Shown here: in pieces, positions 17,025 through 26,401 of the stretch
Position numbering within the stretch: position 1 is the stretch's first letter
Layout: each line of letters opens with the position of its first letter
DNA from: Halorubrum salinum
GTDB lineage: Archaea > Halobacteriota > Halobacteria > Halobacteriales > Haloferacaceae
Direction of reading: 5' to 3'
DNA: 64,000 nucleotides
Assembly (NCBI RefSeq): GCF_024494575.1
Contig: NZ_JANHDO010000001.1
Span: 1,012,793 to 1,076,792, forward strand
The notes under the pieces: model-generated
What the model was told of the DNA's origin: nothing
Database searches by the model: none
Seen by the model: the letters and a program-made list of their open reading frames with translations, nothing else
Translations under genes and position numbers: made by a program

Positions 17025-17507
17025 ATGGACGAGCGCGACGTGCGGTTGGTGAAGGCCATCTCCGATCTGGGCACTGGGAGCCCGGAGCGGCTCCACGAGG
17101 AGACGGGCATTCCGGTGTCGACGATCCACTACCGGCTGAACAACCTCCGGGAGGCCGGCGTGATAGAGAACGACCTGTACGACCTCGACCACGAGGCGCT
17201 GGGTCTCGGAGTGACCGTCATCGTCGAGGTGCTCGCGGACTACGACGGACCCTACGAGGAGTTCGCCGACGAACTGCTCGGGGTCGAGGGCGTCACGGAG
17301 GCGTTCTTCACGATGGGCGAGACGGACTTCGTCGTGCTCGCCCGGCTCTCCTCGTCTGACACCGTCGAACGGCTGATCAGCGACTTCGAGGCGATTCCCG
17401 AAGTCGAGCGGACGAACTCGACGTTCACTATCGCGACCCTGCGCGACGAGCCGCGCGCGCCGGCGACCTACGAGTTAGAGACGCTCGTGGACGAACTGAC
17501 CGACTGA
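17025..17507 (+). CDS. Lrp/AsnC-family transcriptional regulator
   Basis: 160 residues. N-terminal HTH (MDERDVRLVKAISDLGTGSP, then LHEETGIPVSTIHYRLNNLREAGVIE) followed by the RAM/effector domain (GVTVIVEVLADYDGPYEEFADEL, GETDFVVLARLSSSDTVERLI). Members form octamers or dimers and sense amino acids. The TATA box at 16991-17000 fixes the start at 17025. It is divergent from the EamA exporter, which it probably controls. Confidence 0.93.
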   Translation: MDERDVRLVKAISDLGTGSPERLHEETGIPVSTIHYRLNNLREAGVIENDLYDLDHEALGLGVTVIVEVLADYDGPYEEFADELLGVEGVTEAFFTMGETDFVVLARLSSSDTVERLISDFEAIPEVERTNSTFTIATLRDEPRAPATYELETLVDELTD

Positions 17508-17521
17508 GGTTCCAGAAGCGG

Positions 17522-17983
17522 TCAGCTCTGCGTCTCGTCGAACTCGGACTCGCTCACCCGCACGACGAGCGTTCCGTCGGCGTCCCCGCGGTCGTGCGTT
17601 GGCGTCTCGCCCTGCGTCCGGCGCACGTACCGCGGGTCGACGGGCTCGCCGTCGACGAGATCGAACACCTTCAGTCGCTGGTCGGTCTCCTCCGGCGGCA
17701 CCGCGCCGTCGCGTACCGCCCGCGCGAGGTCGCGAGAGAGCCACTCGTCGGTCGATATCGACGGCTCGCGGACGATCGCCTCGTCGGCGAAGCGCACGAG
17801 GTACCAGTTGAGGTCGTTCAGAAGCGAGACGGCCGCGCCGAGACTCACCGTATCGACCGCGAGGCTGTTCGCGAACGGCTCCTCGATGTCGTAGGTTGAG
17901 AGCGCGTCCCGCGCCGTCTCGCGGGACAGCAGCTCGTAGGTGAGATCGACCGCCGGATCGCCGAGGAGACACACCCGCGTCAC
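17522..17983 (-). CDS. DUF5804-like haloarchaeal protein
   Basis: 153 residues from GTG 17983 ((M)TRVCLLGDPAVDLTYELLS). The longer frame to 18010 would start with ATT, so GTG is preferred. Conserved-looking blocks are YDIEEPFANSLAVDTVSLGA and LLNDLNWYLVRFADEA, with no recognised catalytic motif. I believe this is the haloarchaeal DUF5804 family. It lies just downstream of the SAM synthetase gene (72-bp gap) in the same direction and may be co-transcribed. Function unknown. Confidence 0.8.
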   Translation of the reverse strand: MTRVCLLGDPAVDLTYELLSRETARDALSTYDIEEPFANSLAVDTVSLGAAVSLLNDLNWYLVRFADEAIVREPSISTDEWLSRDLARAVRDGAVPPEETDQRLKVFDLVDGEPVDPRYVRRTQGETPTHDRGDADGTLVVRVSESEFDETQS

Positions 17984-18055
17984 ACGTCGCCCGACTCGCT
18001 CGCTCGCCAAATCGGTTGCGGTCGGTCGGATGCGGTCGGTCGGGTGCGGATCGGT

Positions 18056-19258
18056 TCAGAACGTGGAGGCGTCGCCGTCGATGACGCTCCGCGTGACGTC
18101 CGTGACGTCGGCGAGCTCCCTGTCGACGATGGCGACGACGTCGTCTTCGATGTCCGCGAGGTCGACTCCCTCGGTGGTGACGATCTGCGCGTCGGCGACG
18201 TGCGGCTCGTCGATCGGTCGGCCGATCTGCGAGAGCAGCCGGACCTGCAGGTCGCGGATGCCGTCGACCTCGGCGGTGACCGACTCGGCGATCCGCGTCG
18301 ACAGCAGGTTGTAGATCTTCCCGATGTGGTTGACGGGGTTCTTGCCCGAGGTCGCCTCCATCGACATCGGCCGGTTCGGCGTGATGAGCCCGTTCGCGCG
18401 GTTGCCGCGGCCGACGGAGCCGTCGTCGCCCTGTTCCGCGGAGGTGCCGGTGACGGTGAGGTACACGGAGCCCTCCTCGTAGTCGTCGGCGGTGTTGACG
18501 TCGACGCTGACCTCCCGGTCCGTGCGGTCTTCCGCCAGCTCCGTGACGAACTCCCGAACGTCGCTCACGGCGTCGTCGTAGTCGTCGAGCCCGTCGACGT
18601 ACCGGTCGACCATCGCGGCCGCGACCGTGATGTCGATCCGGTCGCCCTCCCGTTTTCCCATGATCTTCACGTCGGGGCCGAGTTCGGGGTGCTCGTCGTG
18701 GTACGTCGTGTTGAGTTCGCGCTCCGCCTCGTAAACTATCGTCTCCGTCTCGGTGAGGGGTGCGTGGCCGACGCCAAAGGACGTGTCGTTGGCCATCGGG
18801 ACCTGTTGGGTCTCCTCGCCGAACACGTCTTGGAGGTCACCCGACCCCTCGCCGAGCTTCACGTCAACGACGACGTCGGTCCCGTACTCCAGCTCCGGGA
18901 TCGCCTCGGCGAGGTACTCGCGGGCGGCCGCCAGCGCGGTCGAGTCGACCGGGAGCTGTTCGCCGTCGTACTCCTTCGTGGCTCGGCCGACGATGAGCAG
19001 GTAGATCGGCTCGACCACCTCGCCGCCGCCGTAGGCGGGCGCGGCGCGGCCGGCGACGAGCTGCGTCTCGTCCGTGTTGTAGTGGAGCACCTTTCCGACG
19101 CGGTCCAAGTAGAGCTGTGAGAGCGCCCGCGAGACCGACTCCGCGACGCCGTCGCAGATCGAGTCGGGATGACCGATCCCCTTTCGCTCGACGATCTCGA
19201 CCTCCTGGTCCTCGACCGCCTGCCGGTCGAGGCGGCTGACCTGAATGTTCCGGTCCAT
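18056..19258 (-). CDS. Archaeal S-adenosylmethionine synthetase
   Basis: Makes S-adenosylmethionine from methionine and ATP. It has 400 residues and belongs to the archaeal MAT family, which is very divergent from bacterial Met[18 protein letters not shown] (GIGHPD at residues 27-32), [30 protein letters not shown] and [13 protein letters not shown] are family signatures. The start ATG is at 19258; upstream in gene orientation AAGTTATACT lies about 30 bases before it and acts as TATA box. This is the methyl donor source for TrmI, TrmJ and other methylases in the window. Confidence 0.96.
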   Translation of the reverse strand: MDRNIQVSRLDRQAVEDQEVEIVERKGIGHPDSICDGVAESVSRALSQLYLDRVGKVLHYNTDETQLVAGRAAPAYGGGEVVEPIYLLIVGRATKEYDGEQLPVDSTALAAAREYLAEAIPELEYGTDVVVDVKLGEGSGDLQDVFGEETQQVPMANDTSFGVGHAPLTETETIVYEAERELNTTYHDEHPELGPDVKIMGKREGDRIDITVAAAMVDRYVDGLDDYDDAVSDVREFVTELAEDRTDREVSVDVNTADDYEEGSVYLTVTGTSAEQGDDGSVGRGNRANGLITPNRPMSMEATSGKNPVNHIGKIYNLLSTRIAESVTAEVDGIRDLQVRLLSQIGRPIDEPHVADAQIVTTEGVDLADIEDDVVAIVDRELADVTDVTRSVIDGDASTF

Positions 19259-19347
19259 TGGCGAGTCGTACTCCGTCGGCGGCAGTATAACTTGCGGAAA
19301 CCTCCGAGCACTCGTAAATGCGTGTGGGGAATATTGCGGCCGCTCGT

Positions 19348-20469
19348 TCAGTTCACGGCCTCGTAGGCGTCGGCCATCAGGTCGAGCGCCTCGCGCAGTT
19401 CGGCCTCGTCGGTCGCGTACGAGATCCGCGCGTGGCCGGCCCCGCCCTCGCCGAACGCCTCGCCGGGAACCACGACCACGCCGCGGTCGAGACACTCGTC
19501 GACGAACCCCTCCGGGACGCGGGGCATCGCGTAGAACGCCCCCTGCGGCGTCGGACAGTCGAGTCCGATCTCAGCGAACCCGTCCAACACGAGGTCGCGC
19601 CGACGCTCGAAGGAGTCGGTCATCTCGTCGACGATCGCGCGGTCGCCCCGCAACGCGGCCTCTGCGGCGTACTGAGCCGGAGCCGACGCGCACGCCTGCG
19701 CGTACTGGTGGACGCGCAGCATGCGCTCGACACGCGCTTCCGACCCGTACACCCACCCGAGCCGCCAGCCCGTCATCGAGAACAGCTTCGAGGCGGAGTT
19801 GACGACGACGACGTTGTCGCTCTCGGCGAACTCGATCGGCGAGCGGTGCTCGCCGTCGAACACCGTGTACTCGTACACCTCGTCGGAGACGCAGAGCACG
19901 TCGTGTTCGTCGGCGATCCGCGCGAACTCGCGGACGTCAGCCTCGGAGGAGACCGCACCGGTGGGGTTGCCGGGGGAGTTCACGACGAACGCCGCGGTGT
20001 CGTCCGTGATCGCCGCCTCGATCGCCGCCGGGTCGATCGTGAGGTCGTCGCGGAGCGGGACGGGAACGGGGTCGCCGCCCGCGAGCTTCGTCAGCGCGTC
20101 GTAGGAGACGAAGCCGGGGTCCGGGATCAACACCTCGTCGCCCTCGTCGACGTGCGCCTCTAAGGCGACGTGAAGCGCCTCGCTGCCGCCCGCGGTGGCG
20201 ATCACGTCGTCCGGGTCGAGGTCGATCCCCTGGTCCGCACGGTGCTTCTCCGCGATCGCTTCGCGAAGCGACCGAGTTCCCTTGTTCTCGGTGTAGGCGT
20301 CGGCCTTCCCGGCCTCGATGGCGTCGACGGCGGCCCGCCGCGCGTGTTCCGGCGTCGGGAAGTCGGGCTGTCCGAGCCCGAGATTTATCGCGTCGTCGCC
20401 GGCCGCCTCGAACACCTCGCGGATCCCACTGATGGAGATCCGTTCGACTCGATCGGAGAACGTCGTCAT
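19348..20469 (-). CDS. Class I/II PLP-dependent aminotransferase
   Basis: 373 residues, fold type I aminotransferase of the aspartate/aromatic/MalY-like group. Substrate/cofactor motifs: NLGLGQPDFPTP at the N-terminus, VNSPGNPTGAV, VSDEVYEY and the PLP lysine in NSASKLFSMTGWRLGW. C-terminal HARISYATDE carries the substrate-carboxylate arginine. Haloarchaeal members are usually annotated aspartate or aromatic aminotransferase; exact specificity cannot be read from sequence. The start ATG is at 20469. Confidence 0.93.
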   Translation of the reverse strand: MTTFSDRVERISISGIREVFEAAGDDAINLGLGQPDFPTPEHARRAAVDAIEAGKADAYTENKGTRSLREAIAEKHRADQGIDLDPDDVIATAGGSEALHVALEAHVDEGDEVLIPDPGFVSYDALTKLAGGDPVPVPLRDDLTIDPAAIEAAITDDTAAFVVNSPGNPTGAVSSEADVREFARIADEHDVLCVSDEVYEYTVFDGEHRSPIEFAESDNVVVVNSASKLFSMTGWRLGWVYGSEARVERMLRVHQYAQACASAPAQYAAEAALRGDRAIVDEMTDSFERRRDLVLDGFAEIGLDCPTPQGAFYAMPRVPEGFVDECLDRGVVVVPGEAFGEGGAGHARISYATDEAELREALDLMADAYEAVN

Positions 20470-20536
20470 ACGCGTTCGGGGGCACCGCCGGCAGTTAGGT
20501 CTTGTTACGTCGGTTCGACCGTCGCGCTGCAGCCGA

Positions 20537-21277
20537 TCACGGCGCGCGGCCGAACACCAGGTAGCCGGTGTGGCCCACGCCCGCGGTCGACGGGCGGGAG
20601 CCGCGGTCGGAGAAGTCCATCTCCCGCTGGATCGTTTCGAGCGTCTCGACGCCCTCGAACCCGGCCTCGCGGGCGGCGAGCGCGGCCTCGCGGGTCCCCT
20701 CGACGAACGGCGAGTAGACGGCGAGGCGGCCGCCCGAGACGAGCAGGTCGGTCGCCCGTTCCACGACCGCCGGCGCGTCGCCGGTGTCGAGCGTGAGCGC
20801 GTCGAACGGCTCCCCGTCTGCGAGGTCGTCGAGCGCTTCGGTGAGGTCGCCGGCACGCACCTCGACGCGGTCGTCGACGCCCGCGGTCTCCATGTTCGCG
20901 CGGGCGACCTCGGCGAAGTCGGGGTCGATCTCGTACGTGGTCACGTCCGCGCCTGCGCGGCCGAGGTAGGCGGAGAGAATGCCCGTTCCCGTCCCGGCGT
21001 CGAGGACGCGGTCGCCGTCCGAGATACCGGTGTGACCCATCACTAGTCCGACATCGCGGGGCATCATCGGTGCGCCCGTCCGTTCGAGGTGGTTGAAGAG
21101 ATCCGGACCGCGGAGCTCACGGACGTCGAAGACGGTCCCGAGGTGGGTCTCGACGGTGTCGCCGCCGGCGACGTCTTCGGGGACCTCGATCACGCCGAGG
21201 TCGGTTCCGAACTCCTCGCCCGGCTCCAAGAGGTACTCCCGGTCGTCGTGGACCAGCAGGTACGCGGCGTCGGTCAC
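20537..21277 (-). CDS. trmI: tRNA (adenine-N1)-methyltransferase, TrmI
   Basis: Methylates N1 of adenine 57/58 in the T-loop of tRNA using SAM; archaeal TrmI is a homotetramer. It has 246 residues. The N-terminal small beta domain (YLLVHDDREYLLEPGEEFGTDLG) precedes the Rossmann SAM-binding motif LDAGTGTGILSAYLG, then YEIDPDFAEVARANM and the catalytic-region LTLDTGDAP. It ends 10 bp from the start side of the NAC gene, in the same direction, so the two are probably co-transcribed. Confidence 0.92.
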   Translation of the reverse strand: MTDAAYLLVHDDREYLLEPGEEFGTDLGVIEVPEDVAGGDTVETHLGTVFDVRELRGPDLFNHLERTGAPMMPRDVGLVMGHTGISDGDRVLDAGTGTGILSAYLGRAGADVTTYEIDPDFAEVARANMETAGVDDRVEVRAGDLTEALDDLADGEPFDALTLDTGDAPAVVERATDLLVSGGRLAVYSPFVEGTREAALAAREAGFEGVETLETIQREMDFSDRGSRPSTAGVGHTGYLVFGRAP

Positions 21278-21287
21278 GCCGAACCGA

Positions 21288-21707
21288 TCACTCCAGCTCC
21301 GCGATGGCGGTCGCGAGGTCGCCGTCGGCGTCCTCTAGAGCCTCGCGGGCCTTCGGCTCCGGAACGCCGGCGCGCTCGGCGACGAGCGCCACGTCTTCCT
21401 CCGGAATGGCGTCGACCACGCCCGCGTCGCGCGCGGTCGGGTCGGGGTCGTCGCCCTCGACCGCGGGCGCGTCTCCGCTCGCGCTTCCGCCCGCCCCGGC
21501 GTCCGCGACCTCCTCGGGCGACCCCACGATCTGGTAGGTCTCCTGCCCCTGCGCGTCCATCTTGGTGACTTGGGCACCGTCGAAGACGAGGTCGCCGTCG
21601 GCCGTCTCGATGACGACCCGCTCGGCGTCGAGTTCCTCGACGTCGATCCCCATCTGTTTCATCATCTGTTTCATCTTCCGCGGGTTCATGCCGCCTCCTC
21701 CGAACAT
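21288..21707 (-). CDS. nac: Nascent polypeptide-associated complex protein (archaeal alpha-NAC)
   Basis: 139 residues. NAC domain: [56 protein letters not shown], spread over residues 7-60, then an acidic linker and a C-terminal UBA domain ([37 protein letters not shown]). Archaeal NAC forms a homodimer at the ribosome exit tunnel. Start either ATG 21707 or the methionine of MNPRK at 21689; the first is used because [11 protein letters not shown] is the usual archaeal N-terminus. Confidence 0.95.
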   Translation of the reverse strand: MFGGGGMNPRKMKQMMKQMGIDVEELDAERVVIETADGDLVFDGAQVTKMDAQGQETYQIVGSPEEVADAGAGGSASGDAPAVEGDDPDPTARDAGVVDAIPEEDVALVAERAGVPEPKAREALEDADGDLATAIAELE

Positions 21708-21842
21708 GGGTCCCGATTCGGCTGGACGACACAAAAAGGGTGACGACACGGGACGACGACGTGAGGCCGGCGTCGCTCTCTCGGTTCCGGTTCGCTCCGC
21801 CGGAGACGGCGGGTTGATACGTCCCGACCGCGACCCGTCGAT

Positions 21843-22616
21843 ATGTACATCGCCGACCAGACGTGGCCCGAGCTGCGCGAGTCGCTCTCCGAGGAGTCCG
21901 TCGCCCTCGTCCCGCTCGGGTCGACGGAACAGCACGGACCGCACCTGCCGCTCGCGACCGACCACCTGATCGCCGAGGCGCTCGCGACGGCCGCCGCCGA
22001 GGAGACCGGCGCGGTCCGCACGCCGACCGTGAACGTCGGCGTCAGCCCCCACCACCGCCAGTTCTCCGGGACGATGTGGGTCGACGCGCCGGAGTTCCGC
22101 GACTACGTCGAGAGCTTCACTCGCCACCTGACCTACCACGGGATCGACCGCGTCGTGTACGTGAACGCCCACGGCGGCAACGTCCAGCACCTCCGCGAGG
22201 TCGGTCGCCGGCTCCACGAGGACGGGGAGGCATACGCGATCGAGTGGATGTGGGACGAATCGATCCCGGAACTCGTCGACGACCTGTTCGAACACAACGG
22301 TCCCCACGCCGGCCCGAAGGAGACGGCGATGATCACGCACATCGCGCCGGACCTCGTCCGCGACGACCAGTTCGAGAACGCCCGCGACGACGGGCTCGTC
22401 GATCTCGAGGGATCGGACGCGCGAGTCCACGGCGCGCGGACGTTCTACGACTCGATCGACAACTCGGCGAACGGTGCCTTCGGCGACCCGACCGACGTGA
22501 CGCCAGAGAAGGCCGAGCGGCTCTTCGAGGCCGCGGCCGACCAGCTCGTGCAGCTGACCGAGTGGCTCCGGGCTCGCGACCGCGACGAGCTGCTGCCGGA
22601 AGACCGGGTAGCGTGA
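21843..22616 (+). CDS. Creatininase-family amidohydrolase, possible ArfB formamide hydrolase
   Basis: 257 residues. Creatinine-amidohydrolase fold with binuclear metal ligands in [17 protein letters not shown] (Glu, His, Asp) and the [11 protein letters not shown] block; [12 protein letters not shown] carries the distal Glu. In archaea one member of this family, ArfB, removes the formyl group from the GTP-derived pyrimidine early in riboflavin and F420 synthesis. The neighbouring pterin genes mptE and folP fit a GTP-derived cofactor theme, but the assignment is inference. The ATG 21843 was chosen because MYIADQTW is a family-like start. Confidence 0.88.
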   Translation: MYIADQTWPELRESLSEESVALVPLGSTEQHGPHLPLATDHLIAEALATAAAEETGAVRTPTVNVGVSPHHRQFSGTMWVDAPEFRDYVESFTRHLTYHGIDRVVYVNAHGGNVQHLREVGRRLHEDGEAYAIEWMWDESIPELVDDLFEHNGPHAGPKETAMITHIAPDLVRDDQFENARDDGLVDLEGSDARVHGARTFYDSIDNSANGAFGDPTDVTPEKAERLFEAAADQLVQLTEWLRARDRDELLPEDRVA

Positions 22617-22637
22617 CCCTACCGGCGGCGAAGGGCC

Positions 22638-23336
22638 CTACCGGTCGAGCCCGTCAAGCGCCGCGTCGAGCGCGCCTCGGTCCCGGCCGTCGAGGACCCC
22701 GAACCGCTCTCCTCGGCGGCGTTCGAGCCATCGCAACAGCCGCTCGGCCCAGCCGAGCTTCTTCGCCTTCATCGGCCCGACGCTCGGGTCGTCGAACTCC
22801 CACCCGGGGAAGACGAGCCGACCGGCCCCGACGTGGTCCGCGAGGAACGCCGCGCGGTCGCCGTCGGTGAACCCGCCGAGGTTCCGGACCGGACCGACCG
22901 GGGCGGCCTGCGTCGTCGACAGCGTCCACGCGGACTCGAACCGCGGGAGCCACTCGCGGACCGCGGGGACGTTGTCGCCGTGCGCGTGCGCCGCGACGGG
23001 TACCCCCTCGCGGGTCAGCCTCGCTGCAGTCTCCGGGTTCTTGTCGAGGTCGGTCACCATGCAGTCGACGGTCACGCCGCACGCGAGGAGGGTGTCGGCC
23101 GCGGTGGAGGCGGCGACGACGACGTCGGCCTCGCGCGCGGCGTCGACCTCGTCCGTGAGGCAGGGAGCGGCACCCGCGATCGCGACGGTCTCCCCTCGCC
23201 AGTCGTCGAACCGATCGAGCGGGAACGGCGTCGACCGTGCGGCGGCGACGTCGCGCGCGCGCTCGTCGGCCTCGCGCCCGAAGCCGAAGTCTGCGAGAAT
23301 CGCCTCGTAAGCCGGCTCGAACGTCTCGAAGTTCAT
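22638..23336 (-). CDS. mptE: 6-hydroxymethyl-7,8-dihydropterin pyrophosphokinase MptE
   Basis: Archaeal DUF115 enzyme that transfers pyrophosphate from ATP to 6-hydroxymethyl-dihydropterin, the step before dihydropteroate synthase; it replaces bacterial FolK. It has 232 residues. The blocks VAIAGAAPCLTDEVDAAREAD, VDCMVTDLDKNPETAARLTREG, AHAHGDN, NLGGFTDGDRA and the C-terminal MKAKKLGWAERLLRWL are characteristic. ATG 23336 is preferred over an upstream in-frame start (23354). The adjacent upstream gene is folP, so both folate/pterin genes can be expressed together. Confidence 0.93.
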   Translation of the reverse strand: MNFETFEPAYEAILADFGFGREADERARDVAAARSTPFPLDRFDDWRGETVAIAGAAPCLTDEVDAAREADVVVAASTAADTLLACGVTVDCMVTDLDKNPETAARLTREGVPVAAHAHGDNVPAVREWLPRFESAWTLSTTQAAPVGPVRNLGGFTDGDRAAFLADHVGAGRLVFPGWEFDDPSVGPMKAKKLGWAERLLRWLERRRGERFGVLDGRDRGALDAALDGLDR

Positions 23337-23495
23337 CGTCTGTTCCCTCCACACGCGCGAGTCTGTGGCGACGCACAGCGCTGCCGCTCACGGGATCGAA
23401 TATGGTATGGACCGGAGTAGCACAGAGTACCCCTACCCACGTGCCCCTCCGGCGTCCAGTGGATGGGTTGTCTGCACGACGGCATAAACTTTCTC

Positions 23496-24827
23496 TTACC
23501 TTGAGCCCGCGTCTATCGATTCGAGTGCGGCGTCGAGCGAGGCAGAGACACCGGATACGGCCGTTTGGACCGCACCGATCGCCGTCGGAGTTCCGACGAG
23601 AACGCCGCCCATCGCTTCCTCCCCCCCGTCTCCGGCTGATCGGCCGATCGAACGCCGGCCGCTCTGGCTTCCGCCGTCGGCCGTAGACGGGGACACAGCG
23701 ACCTCGCGCTCGACTCCGGCGAGCGCGAACGCCGCGCGGGTCGCGGCGGCGTCCGCACCCGACCGGCCGTCGGCGTCGGAGCGCCCGTTCGTCTCGTACT
23801 CCGCGGCGGGGGCGGTCGTCGCGGCTCGGAGCGCGCCGACGGCCTCGTCCGTCAGCCCGCCGAGTTCGTAGGTGTGTACGACGGCGTCGCCGGCGACGGA
23901 CCGGTCGGCGGCGAGTCGGTCGAGGTGGCGTTCGGCCTCGCGGACGGTCGTCACGTTTAGTTCCTCGACGGTGACCGCGTCGTCTCCTCCCGTCCCGGCC
24001 CGGCCGGTCCGCGCGCGGTCCCGAGTGAACTCCGCACCGACGAGCGCCGCGTCGCTCGTCTCGGCCACGTCGTGGGTGCGGATCACGTGTGCGCCGCGCT
24101 CGACCGCCATCGCGGTGGCCGCCAGCGAGACGGGAAGCGCCTCCTCGGTCGTCCGCCCCGCGATCGTCTTGAGGAAGCTCTTGCGGTTGATCGAGACGAG
24201 CAGGGGGCGACCGTAGCCGCGGAACTCCCGCAGCCTGTGGAACGTCTCGCGGTCGTCGGCGTGGGTCTTGGCCTCGGACCAGCCGCCGAAGGCGGGGTCG
24301 AGGATCGTCTTGTCGGTGAACCCGTTCCGCGAGAGCGCCTCGTAGATCTCGTCTACGTCCTCGATCGCGCCCGGTCGCTCCAGATCGGGCGGCGAGGCCA
24401 TCTTCGAGACGGCGGCGTCGTGCTCGCGACACACCCGCGGCATCTCCGGGTCGGCGAACCCGCAGATGTCGTTGACCATGTCGAAGCCGCGCGAGAGCGC
24501 CTCGTCTGCGACCTCGTGGTAGCGCGTCTCGATCGACCAGACGGCGTCGCCGGCGGTCGATTCCAGGGTCTCGACCGCGGTGTCGAGCCGCTCTAACTCC
24601 TGCTCGGCCGAGAGCACCTCGAGGTCCTTGTTCGCCGATTCGAGCCCCACGTCGACGATGTCCGCACCCTCGCCGATCAGTTCCTCGTCGACGTACTCGG
24701 CCGCCTCGCCGGGGTCGTCGTACACGCTCGGGTCGTACGGCGACTCCTCGGAGACGTTGAGCACGCCCATGATCCGCGGCGGGTGGTCGTCGCCGATCCC
24801 GAGCCCCGCGGCGTCCACGTTTCGCAT
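23496..24827 (-). CDS. folP: Dihydropteroate synthase with C-terminal extension
   Basis: Joins dihydropterin pyrophosphate to p-aminobenzoate. It has 443 residues: the TIM-barrel DHPS domain is residues 15-285 (IMGVLNVSEESPYDP, DIVDVGLESA, MVNDICGFADPEM, LDPAFGGWSEAK, INRKSFLKTIAG, HVIRTHDVAETSDA). A further 155-residue domain follows (VEELNVTTVREAERHLDRLAADRSV, VVHTYELGGLTDEAVG) that ordinary DHPS lacks. Haloarchaeal FolP proteins often have extra domains; the role of this one is not known to me. TTTATG at 24851-24856, 24-29 bases upstream, serves as TATA, so the transcript is leaderless. Confidence 0.92.
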   Translation of the reverse strand: MRNVDAAGLGIGDDHPPRIMGVLNVSEESPYDPSVYDDPGEAAEYVDEELIGEGADIVDVGLESANKDLEVLSAEQELERLDTAVETLESTAGDAVWSIETRYHEVADEALSRGFDMVNDICGFADPEMPRVCREHDAAVSKMASPPDLERPGAIEDVDEIYEALSRNGFTDKTILDPAFGGWSEAKTHADDRETFHRLREFRGYGRPLLVSINRKSFLKTIAGRTTEEALPVSLAATAMAVERGAHVIRTHDVAETSDAALVGAEFTRDRARTGRAGTGGDDAVTVEELNVTTVREAERHLDRLAADRSVAGDAVVHTYELGGLTDEAVGALRAATTAPAAEYETNGRSDADGRSGADAAATRAAFALAGVEREVAVSPSTADGGSQSGRRSIGRSAGDGGEEAMGGVLVGTPTAIGAVQTAVSGVSASLDAALESIDAGSR

Positions 24828-25146
24828 ACCACAGCCACGGGCGCGAGCGACATAAACGGGGCGAGTACCCGACGCGCTCGCCGGGGATCGGCGACAGCGA
24901 TTGTTTATAAATAGCCGGCGGTGCGATCGGCGCATGTCTGCGGTCGGCGCGTGCCTGCGAGGCCGCTCCGCGGCCGAGCAGCACCGCGCGAGGGAGTCGG
25001 CCGCCCTCCGCGTCGCTCCGGGCGGCCGACGAGGCTGGGGAGGCGTGAGGTGCTGTGCGGAGCGGTGGGGCTTTGGAGGAACTCGCTACGCTGACAACCG
25101 CGTATAACCAAACGAGGCGTTCGGCCCGCCCTCGACACGCCTCTGC
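24828..25146. other. Intergenic region with GC-rich repeat copy and an unassigned promoter
   Basis: This 319-bp gap holds the folP promoter on the left, then a strong TATA-like TTTATAAATA at 24903-24912 pointing right with no credible gene downstream, then a GC-rich repeat. The first ATG after this TATA (24934) opens a 57-codon frame with Arg/Gly-rich composition unlike a haloarchaeal protein, so a non-coding transcript is the better guess. Confidence 0.5.
25030..25080 (+). repeat. GC-rich dispersed repeat, copy A
   Basis: Bases 25030-25052 (beginning CGAGGCTGGGGAGGCG) are identical over 23 bp to the reverse complement of 42508-42530, and 25066-25079 (TGGGGCTTTGGAGG) to the reverse complement of 42363-42376. 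Copy A is shorter; copy B has about 114 extra bases between the two blocks. Function unknown. Confidence 0.7.
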
Positions 25147-25677
25147 TTATAACTCGAACGCCAACGAATCGCCGACGGTGACACCGTTGCGGTCGGTCCA
25201 CTCGTAGGGGACCTCCAGCACGTACTGGCCCGATCCGGGGTACCGCTGGTCGTTCCCGTCCTCGTTCGGTCCCGGTTCCGGCGCGTGGTGGATCCGAGTG
25301 AGCTCCCGATCGGCGTCGGCGTAGACGATGTCGATGCCGAAGCTCATCTCGCGCATGACGTACGTCAGGCTCTCGCGGGGCGCGTCGTAGACGAACAGCA
25401 TCCCCGCGTCCTCGGGCAGCGACTCCGCGTCGCTGAGTCCGAGGTATCGCTTCTCGCTCGTGTCTGCGACCGCGGCCGTCACCGTCTCTCGGATCTCCCC
25501 GTCCGGCCCCTCGACCGCCACGCGCGTCGCCTCGTAGTCGGCGTACGGACCGACGGGCCAGTCGGGTGTCTCGTCGCTCTCGCCCGACTCGTCTTCCGTC
25601 GGACCGTCCCCGACGCACCCCGCGAGTCCGCAGAGTGCGACGGCACCGGTCGCGGTCAGGTATCCCCGGCGTCGCAT
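25147..25677 (-). CDS. DUF192-family lipoprotein with Tat-type signal
   Basis: 176 residues. N-terminus MRRRGYLTATGAVALCGLAGC has a twin-arginine-like start and a lipobox with the lipidated Cys at residue 21, so it is exported and anchored to the membrane outer face. After an acidic linker comes the DUF192 domain: VTAAVADTSEKRYLGLSDAESLPEDAGMLFVYD, SLTYVMREMSFGIDIVYAD and QYVLEVPYEW. DUF192 proteins are widespread small beta-barrel-like extracytoplasmic proteins of unknown biochemical role. Confidence 0.92.
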   Translation of the reverse strand: MRRRGYLTATGAVALCGLAGCVGDGPTEDESGESDETPDWPVGPYADYEATRVAVEGPDGEIRETVTAAVADTSEKRYLGLSDAESLPEDAGMLFVYDAPRESLTYVMREMSFGIDIVYADADRELTRIHHAPEPGPNEDGNDQRYPGSGQYVLEVPYEWTDRNGVTVGDSLAFEL

Positions 25678-25813
25678 CGATACGGTAGAGGCGACACGCG
25701 CGTAAATGTCTCACGAGGTCCCTCGCACACTCCACGCGGGCGCTCACACGCACGAGTCCGCCGTTCGTTCCCGGAAGGACGCGCTTTTATCGCCGCCTCG
25801 CGTACGTTCGCGC

Positions 25814-26401
25814 ATGGCGAAAGTGAGCATCGGCCTCCGCGGATGGCGGTTCGATGAAGACGAGATACTCTCCGACGACGAGGAGCTGAAGCCCCTCGAC
25901 GAGATTCCCGAGGAGCCCCGCGAGCGACTCCTCAGGCTCGTCGCCCTCGTCGAGGAGCCGTGCGACGTCTGCTATCTCGACCACGGTGAAGAGGAGGTTC
26001 ACCGGTGCAATCAGGCCGAGATCGTGTACGGCGAGCCGAACGGCGAGGTGCTGTTATGCCCCGAACACGAGCCGGAGTTCATCTACTGGTTCCGCGAGGA
26101 GGGAGGCAGCGAGCACGCCGGCGAACTGGAGTTCGGCGACCGGTTCCACGAGTGGGTCGCCGCGGGCAACGAGGCACCGGAGGGGTACGCCTCCGTCGAG
26201 CACGTCGAAGAGGACCCGGACGACCTCCCGGACCTGCCCGATCAACAGGACATCCAAGAGCGCGTCGAGCAGGACTTCGAGGGCGAGCGGATCGACATCC
26301 TCGAACTCGCCGGAGAAACCGACGACGAGGACGAACTGAGCGAAGACGACCTCACCGACTCGGACGTCGACCTCTCGACCGACTACCCGTCGAGCCGATG
26401 A
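25814..26401 (+). CDS. Haloarchaeal acidic protein with Cys/His cluster, unrecognised
   Basis: 195 residues, extremely acidic (C-terminus [24 protein letters not shown]). A possible zinc site is formed by [19 protein letters not shown] and [11 protein letters not shown] (four Cys plus His). The rest, such as [28 protein letters not shown], is not known to me. The start ATG 25814 ([15 protein letters not shown]) is preferred over upstream basic sequence. Its stop overlaps the start of trmJ (ATGA), so the two genes are translationally coupled and may act together on tRNA; that is inference. Confidence 0.8.
   Translation: MAKVSIGLRGWRFDEDEILSDDEELKPLDEIPEEPRERLLRLVALVEEPCDVCYLDHGEEEVHRCNQAEIVYGEPNGEVLLCPEHEPEFIYWFREEGGSEHAGELEFGDRFHEWVAAGNEAPEGYASVEHVEEDPDDLPDLPDQQDIQERVEQDFEGERIDILELAGETDDEDELSEDDLTDSDVDLSTDYPSSR

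Noticed and set aside
22654..24984. Minus-strand frame of 776 codons
   Set aside because: It is a shifted reading frame of mptE and folP; very Arg-rich with no haloarchaeal acidic bias.
24934..25107. Short frame after the TATA at 24903
   Set aside because: Arg/Gly-rich translation of a GC-rich repeat; no homology-like features.
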